Assembly: GCA_000818945.1 (NCBI GenBank)
Contig: KN805420.1
Coordinates: 82,033-146,032, forward strand
DNA length: 64,000 bases
Direction of reading: 5' to 3'
DNA from: Schizochytrium sp. CCTCC M209059
Lineage: Eukaryota > Sar > Bigyra > Thraustochytrida > Thraustochytriidae
Made by a program: the position numbers and the translations under genes. Of this stretch, positions 48,234 to 57,933 are shown piece after piece; the stretch's first letter is position 1; each line of letters begins with the position of its first letter. Under the pieces are notes generated by a model. It saw only the letters and a program-made list of their open reading frames with translations, was not told where the DNA came from and made no database searches.

Positions 48234-50675
48234 ATGCCGACGGCACCCGAACCCGAACCCAGGGCGCGTGGCTTTGATGGGGAGAGTGCGTCTAACTTTG
48301 CAGGGGACAACGACGGCAAAAGCATTGTGCCGGGCGCCGCAAATCGCGATGCTGCGAGTGTTCTCCTAATGAATAAGCCCAGGGCGGGACTCGTAGCACA
48401 AGATGGGCAAGGTGTTGCTCGAGACGCTACTACCGCAATTGCGAGTCGGGATTCGCGCGTTGTCCTCAAGGTGGCTGCCCTCACGGCCATATGGTGGGCG
48501 ACAAGTGCGCTTTTTTCAGCCAACTCCAAGAAAGTGCTGCGTGGATCAGTGACAAAAGGAGTAGACCCCTTTCTGGCATCTGCCATGGTGACTTCTCTTC
48601 AACTGCTTGGTTCGGCAATCCTCGCTGTGGCTATAGCAGCGGCGCGAGGCAAACTTTCATCCTTGTGCAGCGTGTGCAGAGCCGCGCCCCGAATTGGGAG
48701 CTTGCATGGTCTGGGCAACAATGCTACAAATTTACTGGTTGTCTTCTCAGGCGTCTCCGGGGCCCTGACGTATAAGGCTCTGGAACCCTTATTCGTGATT
48801 CTGGCCCTCCGCGTGCTCGACCGGCAACGGTACATGAAGGAAGTGACGTGGACGGGCTTATTCTGGATCTCCTTCGTTTGCGTTGGCGTTGGCATCGCGA
48901 GCTACCATCCTCCGTTTCTCCCTGCTGTCTTGATCTCTGCAATGGTGTGCAATGCAATGTTTGGTTCCCGCACGGTGCTGATTAAAAAGTTTCGCCAGGC
49001 TTCCGAGAAAGGCACCAAGGACGCGGAGATGCTCAACATCTTTCTTTCGACGTGCGTCGTTGGCTTTGCTGTGGTTGGGTGTTCGACGCTTATCGTTACA
49101 GCAGTGCACAGTCCTGAGGAGGTTGTTCTGGCGTTCCAGTTAGCCTGGTGCTCTGCCACGTTTTTGTCATCGATCTACTACTTTTCATACAATCTGGTAT
49201 CTTTCTTGGCTCTAGAATACGTAACAGCGCCATCGCATGCATTGTTGAAGGCTGGCAAAAGCCTCTTTGTGCTTGCCGCGGCTGGTCTCTTTCTCGATGA
49301 GGATTATTCTACGCTGCAGTGGTTTGGGCTATACCTTGCGATGATCGGGGTGACTTTGTTTTCGCACAGTAAGGAATACACATCCGAAAAGGCGGGGACC
49401 TCAATGCAATATTGCATATCTGCCGCACAGCGTGTGAGTGGGACGTCTCTGTTAGCCGGTTTTTTCTTTCTGGCCTTTCATGGGCTTCGCGACGGTGGCA
49501 TGGATGTTGTAGCGAGTCAGGTGTCGACCGCGGGTACTTGGTCTACGTCTTCTGAAAGCCAACTGGGACTCCCAGACCAAGACCCGTGGTTTGCGTGTCT
49601 TTCATCTGTGCGAGACCAGCAGTACACGTCTCTGGAGGAAATATTTGCGCGCGGCGACATCCGCGATTCAGGCGTCCTGGTAGCAGATTCGCTTCCCGAA
49701 CGCGATTATGAAAGTCTAGCTGCAGAGCAGGGTTTTTGGAGTCTTTTGCGAGATCTTGGCAAGTCCTCGAGGAGCGTCGCCAGGTGCCAAGTGGTGGAGG
49801 CCGCGACTGCAAAATTTCCAACGTGTAACGAGACGGTATTCTCAAAGTACAAGCTCCTCCTTTCGCTCGGAGGCGAAGATGCGACTGATCGAAGGCGCCG
49901 AGGATCACTGCACGGCCAGCTCAGGCTCGTGGAGTTCGCACTGCGCCATAACATGACGTTTCTCGCGATGCCCAGGAGCTTGGTGAAGACGAAAAAGGAC
50001 AGGATGCGAAGAGACGCCGTTCTTCTTCGTGAAATTATCACAAGTACGATTGGTCTTGAAAAGTCTGGGCGCAAGATTATATTCACATGGCGCTCCCGTG
50101 CGAGCCTCGAGCTGGCCGTGCAACACTTTCACTTTGTCGACAATCGTTTTGTGCCAGACCCAACTTTGCACTTGGCGCCTCTTGTGCTGAGCAAGACATT
50201 TGCAAGCGCGTCTCTGGGGCCCGTCGACCTCGTTTTCTTGTGGCAGGTCGGCGCTCGGGATGGGCTGTCTTCCGAGAGGAGCTTCACCGAGCAATGGATT
50301 CAGGAACACCTGAATGCTTTGCCCGACGGCCGTGGTCAAGGAGTATCTTTCCGTCTTCTTGACCGGGAATCCATGTCTTCCTTGAATAGCAAAATCACAT
50401 TCGCTATCGACGCTGAGCTTGCGTTGGCACAGGCGGCGGCCGTGATTGCCTCTGGCAAAGTTATTGTTTCGGATCGTCTGGAATGGTCGTTCTTGGCATT
50501 GCTCGCGCGCAAGCCGCACGTCATCGTTGGCGACGGAACAAGGGATGTCCTGGCAGCGCGAGCTTCTGCGTTAGAAATGTGCGAAGCGAGCCAGGAAACG
50601 CTCGCATATCGCATCGCCCTCGAACCTTACAGTGCCGTGTCCCAGGCTGTGGAGATGCTCAGATCTCGACCGTAG
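48234..50675 (+). CDS. TPT/nucleotide-sugar transporter fused to pyruvyl-transferase-like domain
   Basis: 813 residues from the ATG at 48234 (TTG extension above). Residues about 70-350 form a triose-phosphate/nucleotide-sugar transporter-like membrane domain with about 8-10 TM helices (VLKVAALTAIWWATSALFSANSKK, ALTYKALEPLFVILA, APSHALLKAGKSLFVLAAAG, GLYLAMIGVTLF). One more TM follows near 400. Residues about 420-813 resemble a polysaccharide pyruvyl transferase: VFSKYKLLLSLGGED, NRFVPDPTLHLAP, SFRLLDRESM, and GKVIVSDRLEWSFLALLARKPHVIV. In the family this last motif reads DRLHG; here His-Gly is Glu-Trp, so activity may be altered. A membrane carrier plus a lumenal glycan-modifying domain on one chain is notable. 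Confidence 0.72.
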   Translation: MPTAPEPEPRARGFDGESASNFAGDNDGKSIVPGAANRDAASVLLMNKPRAGLVAQDGQGVARDATTAIASRDSRVVLKVAALTAIWWATSALFSANSKKVLRGSVTKGVDPFLASAMVTSLQLLGSAILAVAIAAARGKLSSLCSVCRAAPRIGSLHGLGNNATNLLVVFSGVSGALTYKALEPLFVILALRVLDRQRYMKEVTWTGLFWISFVCVGVGIASYHPPFLPAVLISAMVCNAMFGSRTVLIKKFRQASEKGTKDAEMLNIFLSTCVVGFAVVGCSTLIVTAVHSPEEVVLAFQLAWCSATFLSSIYYFSYNLVSFLALEYVTAPSHALLKAGKSLFVLAAAGLFLDEDYSTLQWFGLYLAMIGVTLFSHSKEYTSEKAGTSMQYCISAAQRVSGTSLLAGFFFLAFHGLRDGGMDVVASQVSTAGTWSTSSESQLGLPDQDPWFACLSSVRDQQYTSLEEIFARGDIRDSGVLVADSLPERDYESLAAEQGFWSLLRDLGKSSRSVARCQVVEAATAKFPTCNETVFSKYKLLLSLGGEDATDRRRRGSLHGQLRLVEFALRHNMTFLAMPRSLVKTKKDRMRRDAVLLREIITSTIGLEKSGRKIIFTWRSRASLELAVQHFHFVDNRFVPDPTLHLAPLVLSKTFASASLGPVDLVFLWQVGARDGLSSERSFTEQWIQEHLNALPDGRGQGVSFRLLDRESMSSLNSKITFAIDAELALAQAAAVIASGKVIVSDRLEWSFLALLARKPHVIVGDGTRDVLAARASALEMCEASQETLAYRIALEPYSAVSQAVEMLRSRP

Positions 50676-52667
50676 TTAGTCGAGGAGGCCGCCTCTTATC
50701 ATCGTGCCCCAGACCGCGGCAACAGCATGACTCGATTATCCATCCATTAATTTCCTGAAATGCATTGACTCTTTTGCTCAAGTTTCTCGTGCGCTTGCCT
50801 CTCGCCATGTTCGCCCCTGTCTGGTGCAGGCAGCCTTGCAGCTGGCAGCAGAGCAAGCTCCAACGCGAACCACCTGAGTGATTAGGAAAGAATGCATGCT
50901 GCATTTTTTTTTCATTTTTTTTTTCAAGCGGCTGCAGCATTTCGGGTCCGTGGCCGAACGCGGCGCACGCGATGAACGAACCCGCGAATTCACAAGTTTT
51001 TTCCTTAGTATGTTATTAGAGGCCTATTGGCCTAGGCCTTGCGACTCTCTTTCTTCAAGTTACAACCAGCTGTGCTGCTGCCGCTGCTGCTGCCACTGCT
51101 GCCAGCCCGCGCCTGCGTCTGCGTCTATGCATCGTCGTCTGCACGACACAGCGTGGCGCGCGCAGCCTCGGTTGAGGTAATGGCGTCGTCATCTGATCCG
51201 GAAGACGTCTGTCTCTTCGTCCGCGGGCGCTCCCTGCTGCTACTGCTGCTGCTGTGAAAGTTTTTTGGCGAGGACTCTCCCGTGAACGATCAATCATCCC
51301 ATCACCAATCAACACCACCTCTCGTCCTGATCCACGTGAACGCGACCGCGGCAGCGCGCGGGGGATGGATGGGTTCATCCTTCAACTTGGGCTTCTGGCA
51401 GGCCAGGAGTGAGCTCCAAACTCATGACGCTTGTCCATCGCCTCCTAGGTTTAGGTAGTACTAGAAAACTCTCGGATCCAGGCTAGCTAGGCCTAGTAGC
51501 TGCACGCTGGCTGATGCGGGTCTGGCGTCGTCATCGCTGGCCGCGATGCGATGGCGCCTGCGATGCGATGCGCGTGCGATGCACTACGATGCGATGTGCG
51601 GAGACGAGACGAGATGAGATGAGATGAGATGAGATGAGATGAGATGAGATGAGATGAGATGAGATGAGATGAGATGAGATGAGATGAGATGAGATGAGAT
51701 GAGATGAGATGAGATGAGATGAGATGAGATGAGATGAGATGAGATGAGATGAGATGAGATGAGATGAGATGAGATGAGATGAGATGAGATGAGATGAGAT
51801 GAGATGAGATGAGATGAGATGAGATGAGATGAGATGAGATGAGATGAGATGAGATGAGATGAGATGAGATGAGATGAGATGAGATGAGATGAGATGAGAT
51901 GAGATGAGATGAGATGAGATGAGATGAGATGAGATGAGATGAGATGAGATGAGATGAGATGAGATGAGATGAGATGAGATGAGATGAGATGAGATGAGAT
52001 GAGATGAGATGAGATGAGATGAGATGAGATGAGATGAGATGAGATGAGATGAGATGAGATGAGATGAGATGAGATGAGATGAGATGAGATGAGATGAGAT
52101 GAGATGAGATGAGATGAGATGAGATGAGGTGAGATGAGATGAGTGAGATGAGATGCGATGAGATGAGGTGGGATGAGATGAGACGAGGTGGGATGAGATG
52201 AGGTGGGACGAGGGGAGAAATGCGCGGTTACCGGGCCGCCTGCTGCAGCTGCAGCTGACGCTGACGCTTTCTGCCTGGGCTCCTCCGTGGCCACGCATTC
52301 ATTCAAGTTGGCCCGAGCTTGCGACCCGGGGCCCCGAATCCCGCTGCAGGCCCCCAATTGGTTTCTGTTCTCAGGCTTCTCTCCATATACCGATTAGAGA
52401 GAGCACGCAGCTGCGCTGACTGTGAGTTTGGAGCTGCAGCTGCGAGAGAGAGAGAGACCGAGAGATAGATGGCCCGCCTGGCAGGCAGAGAGAGAGAGAG
52501 AGATAGATCCAGTACGCTTCCCGGGCGGCGATCGCGGGTTAGGCGAGCGAGCGCGGGCGGGCGAGCGAGCGGCGTGCGGGCGAGCGGCGTGCGGGCGAGC
52601 GAGCGAGCGGGCGGAGAAGCGCGGCTGGACGAGGTCGGTCTTGTGCGCGCGGCAGGGCCGGGCGAAG
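50676..52667. other. Spacer with pentanucleotide array and GA/GC-rich leader
   Basis: 2.0 kb. Includes AGGCCT palindromes (51019-51040, 51484-51496), CTG-rich tracts near 51070-51110 and 51235-51255, the (GAGAT)n array (51611-52215), GAGA runs near 52445-52510, and a GC-rich GAGCGAGCGGGC leader to the DLST gene. No gene supported; frames on both strands are repeat artefacts. Confidence 0.55.
51611..52127. repeat. (GAGAT)n pentanucleotide microsatellite, about 103 perfect units
   Basis: A perfect 5-base tandem repeat of roughly 517 bases. Degenerate units continue to about 52215 (GAGGT, GGGAT variants) and before 51611 (GACGA). It has no stop codon on the minus strand, so two frames there translate it as an endless ISSHL repeat; this is an artefact. 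Confidence 0.97.
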
Positions 52668-54044
52668 ATGGCGGCGCCGGGCATGATGAGGCTCGCGGCG
52701 GCGAGAATGCTTTCGCGGCGCGCGCTGGCGCAGGCGCAGGCGCAGGTGGGCGCGGGCGCAGGCGCAGGCGTCCTCGCGGGCGCGCGCGCGGGACGCAGCG
52801 GGGTCTTTGCGGCGACGTCGGCACTCGCGATGCGCGCGGGAGCGCCCATGGCCGCGCAGCGGCGGTGGTTTTCCGCCGGTGATGACGAGTGGATCATGAA
52901 CGTGCCGCCCCTGGGAGATTCCATCACCAAGGGTGAGGTCGTCGAGTGGACCAAGAGCGTCGGAGACTACTGCTTCGAGGACGACGAAATCGCCACCATG
53001 GAGACTGACAAGGTCACCTTCCCTGTGCGCGTTGAAAAGCCTGGCGAGATCGTCGAGATTTTTGTTGAGGTTGACTCCGAGGTCAAGGTCGGCGAGCCCC
53101 TCGTCAAGTTCAAAAAGGCCGATGCCCCCGGCGGTGGAAAACCTCCTGCCAAGGAGGAGCAGGCCGCGCCTGCCTCGGAGCCTTCCAAGCCGGAGCCCTC
53201 CAAGGCTGAGTCGGCGCCTGCACCTTCGGCGCCATCGCCTTCCTCGTCCAAGCCTTCGTCGTCTCCCGCACCCAAGCAGTCCAGCGGCCAGTCCAGCGGT
53301 AGCCCGGCCTCCAATCCTGTTCCGGGCACCACCAAGCAGTCTTCCCGCACGGAGAAACGCGTCAAAATCTCGCCCATGCGTCGCAAGATCGCCGAGCGCC
53401 TTGTCGAGGCTCAGGGCACCGCCGCGCTGCTCACCACCTTTAACGAGGTCGATATGAGTGGGCTCATGAAGATGCGCAAGACCTACAAGGATCAGTTCGA
53501 AAAGGTGCATGGAGTCAAGCTCGGCTTCATGTCGGCCTTCGTGGCCGCCTCCACCAAGGCTCTTTTGGAGATTCCTGCCGTGAACGGCGTTATTGACGAC
53601 AAGGAAATCGTCTACCGTGACTACGTCGACATTTCCGTGGCTGTCTCGGCACCGCGCGGTCTTGTGGTCCCGGTCCTTCGCAACTGCCAGGACATGAACT
53701 TTGCTGACATCGAGCGCACTATTGGCGAGTTCGCCGCCAAGGCCCGCGAGGACAAGCTCACGATGGAAGAGATGGCTGGCGGCACCTTCACCATCACCAA
53801 CGGTGGAGTCTTTGGCTCGCTCTTTTCTACTCCCATGCTCAACATGCCGCAGTCTGCCATTCTTGGCATGCACGGCGTCAAGGAGCGCCCTGTTACCGTC
53901 AACGGCGAAATCGTGTCCCGCCCGATGATGTACATCGCCCTCACTTACGACCACCGTCTCATCGATGGCCGTGAGAGCGTCACCTTCCTCAAGTCTATCA
54001 AGGAGAAGATTGAGGACCCCGAGCGTCTCCTGCTTGGCCTTTAG
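52668..54044 (+). CDS. DLST: Dihydrolipoyllysine succinyltransferase (E2 of 2-oxoglutarate dehydrogenase)
   Basis: 458 residues from the ATG at 52668, selected because it opens a mitochondrial presequence (Ala/Arg/Leu-rich, ending RRWFSA at 65-70, a typical cleavage context). The lipoyl domain has METDKVTFPV with lipoyl-lysine K115. A Pro/Ser/Ala/Lys-rich hinge (about 150-230) follows, without a clear E3/E1-binding domain, as in other eukaryotic E2o. The catalytic domain starts KISPMRRKIAERL and ends in YDHRLIDGRE with H429 and D433, the acyltransferase His and Asp. It moves succinyl groups from the lipoyl arm to CoA in the TCA cycle. Length and order are standard. Confidence 0.95.
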   Translation: MAAPGMMRLAAARMLSRRALAQAQAQVGAGAGAGVLAGARAGRSGVFAATSALAMRAGAPMAAQRRWFSAGDDEWIMNVPPLGDSITKGEVVEWTKSVGDYCFEDDEIATMETDKVTFPVRVEKPGEIVEIFVEVDSEVKVGEPLVKFKKADAPGGGKPPAKEEQAAPASEPSKPEPSKAESAPAPSAPSPSSSKPSSSPAPKQSSGQSSGSPASNPVPGTTKQSSRTEKRVKISPMRRKIAERLVEAQGTAALLTTFNEVDMSGLMKMRKTYKDQFEKVHGVKLGFMSAFVAASTKALLEIPAVNGVIDDKEIVYRDYVDISVAVSAPRGLVVPVLRNCQDMNFADIERTIGEFAAKAREDKLTMEEMAGGTFTITNGGVFGSLFSTPMLNMPQSAILGMHGVKERPVTVNGEIVSRPMMYIALTYDHRLIDGRESVTFLKSIKEKIEDPERLLLGL

Positions 54045-54499
54045 GTGCACTTGATCGATTTCTATAAACAGAAAAAAAAACTTGCGTCCAGGCACGCGTG
54101 CACAGAGTTTTACTAAATTGTTGTCCAGCTACTGCGCCCACTAAAGAAAACTTGATTGGCTTTTATAGAATCCTCGAACAATTTATTATTTTTTTTTTNN
54201 NNNNNNNNGGGGGGGCAAAGGAAGGCATGGCGAAAGCTAGCCTTCATTTTGCAGGTACAAAATTCTCCTTGGCCGCATATTCCATAGCTATTACTCTGTT
54301 CGTTTCTGCTTTACTCGACGCGACGCGACGCGACGTGCCCAAAATCTATCCTTTTCTGCTGTTGCTGCTCCTCCTAATACTTTTCTCTCTTCTGTTCATG
54401 CTCCTTTTCGTGCTGCTCATTACCTGCGCTCATTTCATTTGCGCGCGATTTGCACTTCTGGCTTGTCACCGTCCTTGCTAGCTTGCCGCAGGTAGCTCG
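54045..54499. other. Convergent spacer containing assembly gap
   Basis: About 455 bases including N bases at 54199-54208, flanked by T(12) and G(7) homopolymers, probably a scaffold or low-coverage join. A frame crossing the gap (54098-54481) is not credible. Confidence 0.7.
54199..54208. other. Assembly gap (10 N)
   Basis: Ten N between a poly-T and a poly-G stretch. The true length is unknown. Confidence 0.99.
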
Positions 54500-55495
54500 T
54501 CACACAGGTTTGATCTTGTATGTGCCAAAGAGGCGATCCCAGAGTGTGAATCGCTTTGAAAAGTTGCATGCCATTCCTGGAAAGGAGTGATGGAGATCAT
54601 GGTCGTATGTTCGCAGCTCAATGCCCAGTGCCTGAGGCAATGGCGCGCACTGGGGAAAGGAGGTTGCCGTGCTCTCAACTCCAGCATGTCCAGCAATTTC
54701 TACAAAAACCTTATAGCACATGAGCAGCGTATACTCGAAGCCGCCAAATGTCAATCCCAGCACATTCCGTAAAAGGAGGACCGCCGCAACATTCGGGACC
54801 AGATTCGTAAACACAATATCATAAGGGTGCTGCTGGTACGTGGCGAGCGGATTCGGATGCAAAAATTTATGATGGCTCCGATGAAAGCGGTACAAACGCG
54901 GGAACTCGTGTGATAGACGATGACCCCAATAGTGGAAAAAGTCAAAGATTACCTCAAAGATGAACGACTTGAGCACAAAGACCAGCCACCATCGAAGAGC
55001 CTGTGCGAGAGCCGGTGGGTATTCGTCGACGCCTCGTGCAAAGCTTGTGTTTGTACCCACAATGACGTTCTGCTCGTTGTCGGCGAGAAAGGGGGCCACC
55101 ACTGCCAATTCCCCGGCCTCGAACACACAGGCTGCCAAGGCATATCCGATCAGTCGAAGGTTATCCGCCCGAGAGGGCTCCTTCGTGCGTCGCGAGCCCA
55201 GAATTTTGGGCTTGTGTGCGGCACTCATCGTAATAAGAACCACGAACGCTGCCGTCTTGACCAGCGACGACGCGTACAGGCTAAGCCAGTCGCTGGCGCC
55301 GAGCTTGCGCATGTCCCCCCTCGCTGCCACAGCCATGGCCGGCGATGCCACCGCGTGCGCTACAGCTCCCACGGCGATCACTATAGCATTCACGCGCGCA
55401 AAGGCCTTCGCATGCCTTGCGTTGATGCCCATGCTCTCTCCCTCCGCGCCGCCCCACTCCCGCCGGACTTGGCTACTGTTTGCCTTGTCTGCCAT
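54500..55495 (-). CDS. Sterol desaturase / fatty acid hydroxylase superfamily membrane protein
   Basis: 331 residues, ATG at 55493-55495. Several hydrophobic segments (about 33-60, 78-95, 115-135, 165-185, 225-250) and the three diiron His boxes of the superfamily: HYWGHRLSH, HRSHHK, and HDLHH near the C-terminus. These non-heme diiron ER enzymes hydroxylate or desaturate sterols and fatty acids (C4-methyl sterol oxidase, C5 desaturase, 2-hydroxylase, 25-hydroxylase). The pattern does not decide between them. Confidence 0.88.
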   Translation of the reverse strand: MADKANSSQVRREWGGAEGESMGINARHAKAFARVNAIVIAVGAVAHAVASPAMAVAARGDMRKLGASDWLSLYASSLVKTAAFVVLITMSAAHKPKILGSRRTKEPSRADNLRLIGYALAACVFEAGELAVVAPFLADNEQNVIVGTNTSFARGVDEYPPALAQALRWWLVFVLKSFIFEVIFDFFHYWGHRLSHEFPRLYRFHRSHHKFLHPNPLATYQQHPYDIVFTNLVPNVAAVLLLRNVLGLTFGGFEYTLLMCYKVFVEIAGHAGVESTATSFPQCAPLPQALGIELRTYDHDLHHSFPGMACNFSKRFTLWDRLFGTYKIKPV

Positions 55496-56236
55496 TGCTG
55501 TTTGTTTGCCGTCGAGCCTGAGTTGAAGTCAGACTTTGGCGACGTCGTAGGCGTGCCAAGGCTGGGCTCTGCTACGTTGCCTCTCACAGAACGATGAGGT
55601 TCTTCTTCGGTTCGAGAGCTAGGGTGCAGTGCGGGGCGGTGCGGTGCGGTGCGGAGCGGTATCATGCCGTCCATCATGGCACGATGAGGGAATGCTATTA
55701 TGGTGGTATATATAGTATTCCAAACGTACATCTCATTCGTTGTTGTCCGATCCGCAACAACGAGAGTTTAGCGTACTCGTTGTATGGGAGCTAGAGGGAG
55801 GAGACTCATGCAGATACAAAGAAAAACCATTATGAGGAGAGTCTTGCTCGGTTGCAGACCATAGAAGCAAGCAAGCAACCTAAGCAAGCAGCCTAAGCAA
55901 GCAAGAAAGTAAGGAACCATGCAAGCAAGCAAGCAAAAAAGCAAGCACACCCCGGCCATCTAGGGAACAAGCGTGCCAAACGAGTCACTAAAATGATCAA
56001 GATCCAGATCCCTTTCTTTGAAATGCTCACAAGCCGTTCTTCAAAGGCCCGCCTTTTCACGGACAAAACAAAACGCGCGTCCTAATCAAGGTTACCAATC
56101 TCCGATTCTTGCTCATGAGCCTATCTCTTTCATAGAAAATGGAAGGGGGGGGGGGGATCGGGAGACAGGAAACCTAGCCCAGACAACGGCCTAGTATGCG
56201 CTCCGGACTCCGAGTCCGAGTCGATCTTATTATGAT
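55496..56236. promoter_or_regulatory. Divergent region with GCGGT and AAGC tandem repeats
   Basis: 740 bases. GCGGT pentamers near 55635-55660 and AAGCAAGCAAG tracts (about 55865-55945) are short tandem arrays. A TATATATA box is at 55707-55714. A G homopolymer lies near 56145. AGGCCT occurs near 56261, just inside the next gene's start. Confidence 0.45.
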
Positions 56237-57145
56237 ATGGCATCATCATCCCACTGCAATAGGCCTAATCTAATACAAGGCTCAGCCAGGCAGCATATTG
56301 CCTTCGAGTTGGTCGCAATGGATTGCGCGCGCGGGTGCCGTGACGACACAGCATGGGCGTGCTCGTGTGTGTGGTGCCCAGGCGTGAGCTGGCGCTGGCG
56401 GCGATGTAAGCGGACCTGCGAGTCGTGTTGGACCTCGTGCCAAGCTTGCGAAGACGGCGGGGCGGGCGCAAGTCCTGCGAGTGATGCGGGGATGACGCCG
56501 CGTTCGAACCGAAGCCGTACGCTGTCGTCTTGGTCGTCAAGCCCGATGGGGCTGCGCGCCTCGCACGAGCGTTTGCTCAGTCTCCCGCAAATTGACGTGC
56601 AGCGCAAGATTGTTGTGCTTGGCTTCCGAGGCGTCGGCAAGAGTGCGCTTATCGCGCGCTTCGTAGATGATAATTTTCTCGACATGTACGAACCCACGAT
56701 CGAGTACACTTTTCGGACAACCTTACTGCGGAAGCAAGTGCGCTTCACGTGCGATATTCTAGACACGTCGGCTCAGGATGAATACTCGACGCTCTCGCGA
56801 CAAGCATCTGTAGGCGTGCACGGATACATATTGGTCTACAGTGCCGTCTCGCGAACCTCCTTTGAGAATGTCAAGCACATCCATGACAAGCTTTTAAGGG
56901 TCATTGGAGGGCAAACGATACCTATGATTCTTGTTGCGACAAAATGCGATCTGGATGATTTTCGTGAAGTGTCCATTGATGAGGGAAAACAGGTTGCGAA
57001 GGCCTGGGGCTACCCTTTCGTGCCGTGCTCTGCGAAGCAGAATTGGAACGTTGAGGAAGTTTTCATTCGCCTCCTGCACGAGGTCGAAGCTGACTCAGGC
57101 CTTCTCGCCGAGGACGATTACGAACCAAATTGCGCGATACTGTAA
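56237..57145 (+). CDS. Rheb-like small GTPase with Cys-rich N-terminal extension and altered G3 motif
   Basis: 302 residues from the ATG at 56237 (ATG also at 56318). The first 120 residues are Cys/Trp-rich then Ser/Arg-rich and not seen in Rheb. The GTPase fold has G1 GFRGVGKS (129-136), switch I YEPTIEYTF (151-159), G3 DTSAQDE (176-182), G4 TKCD (235-238), G5 CSAK (264-267) and a C-terminal CaaX box CAIL (299-302). GYILVYS and the switch I region favour Rheb. Two oddities: the DxxG glycine of G3 is Ala179 and the preceding Ala is Ser178 (canonical DTAGQ), and G4 starts with Thr not Asn. Membrane prenylation is likely; Rheb activates TORC1. The G3 change predicts impaired GTP-driven switching. 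Confidence 0.82.
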   Translation: MASSSHCNRPNLIQGSARQHIAFELVAMDCARGCRDDTAWACSCVWCPGVSWRWRRCKRTCESCWTSCQACEDGGAGASPASDAGMTPRSNRSRTLSSWSSSPMGLRASHERLLSLPQIDVQRKIVVLGFRGVGKSALIARFVDDNFLDMYEPTIEYTFRTTLLRKQVRFTCDILDTSAQDEYSTLSRQASVGVHGYILVYSAVSRTSFENVKHIHDKLLRVIGGQTIPMILVATKCDLDDFREVSIDEGKQVAKAWGYPFVPCSAKQNWNVEEVFIRLLHEVEADSGLLAEDDYEPNCAIL

Positions 57146-57933
57146 TTAGGCTTATGCCACTTTTCTTTTACTTTTTTTCTACAATTCCTCATCATCTCAA
57201 AGAGAAATCAATAGCTCCACAACGGGGCTGCGCTTTATGATTTCTCTCAAAGTTGGTGAATAAATTCTCAGTTGCAAAATGATATGATTTGTTTAACAAA
57301 ATAGTTTCACATCTCATGCAGTTCGTTCAGAGCAATAGCGCGCATCTCTGCTGCAATGTTTGGGGCATTGCATGTTTGGAGGCCAGTTTCACAGACTGCG
57401 AGATAGTGATAAGGGAGCAAGTGATAAAGTGCTAAACGGATTGCAATTTCGCTCTACTGATTTTTCGACTGCAGCAAGGCCTCAAAGCATCAATAGAGTG
57501 TTTTCTTCTTTTACAGCTCTTCGTGGATGGGGGGAAGACAGGCGAGAACTCAGGTAAGAAAGTGCTGTGGTACTCGCTCGCTCGCTCGCTCGCTAGCGAC
57601 TTGGCACCTCTGCTCAATCGTATTGGCATTGCATATTGGGCCGCATCGAAGAAGTGTAGCCAATCCTTTGGTGCATGATTTGGGCAATCCATAGGCCTAG
57701 CCCGATATATTGTCAAGGAGGGCTGGCTAGAATCAAGTATCGGCATCAGAAGATAATACAAGGAAGGCGTTCCTGCGCTTGAAATACCGTGCGCGCTTGA
57801 AGCCAAGCCAAAGCAAAGGCCCAATAGCCCCATTGCATACGCGACGTCCCCCCCCCCAATAAAAGGAATAACAATACAATCGAAAGTCACGAAGATCTAC
57901 CAAAGCTCACGCCAAGACTCCCTGGAAGAAAAA
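57146..57933. other. Convergent spacer
   Basis: About 790 bases. One AGGCCT palindrome at 57691-57700 and a short CGCT tetramer run near 57573-57595. No gene supported. Confidence 0.4.

Noticed and set aside
51531..52357. Long minus-strand frames encoding endless ISSHL repeats
   Set aside because: They are the (GAGAT)n microsatellite read in stop-free frames, not a protein gene.
52539..54095. 518-codon frame on the minus strand opposite DLST
   Set aside because: Shadow of a GC-rich real gene; the plus-strand DLST is unmistakable.
54098..54481. Frame crossing the N gap
   Set aside because: Translation includes unknown residues and homopolymers; not supportable.
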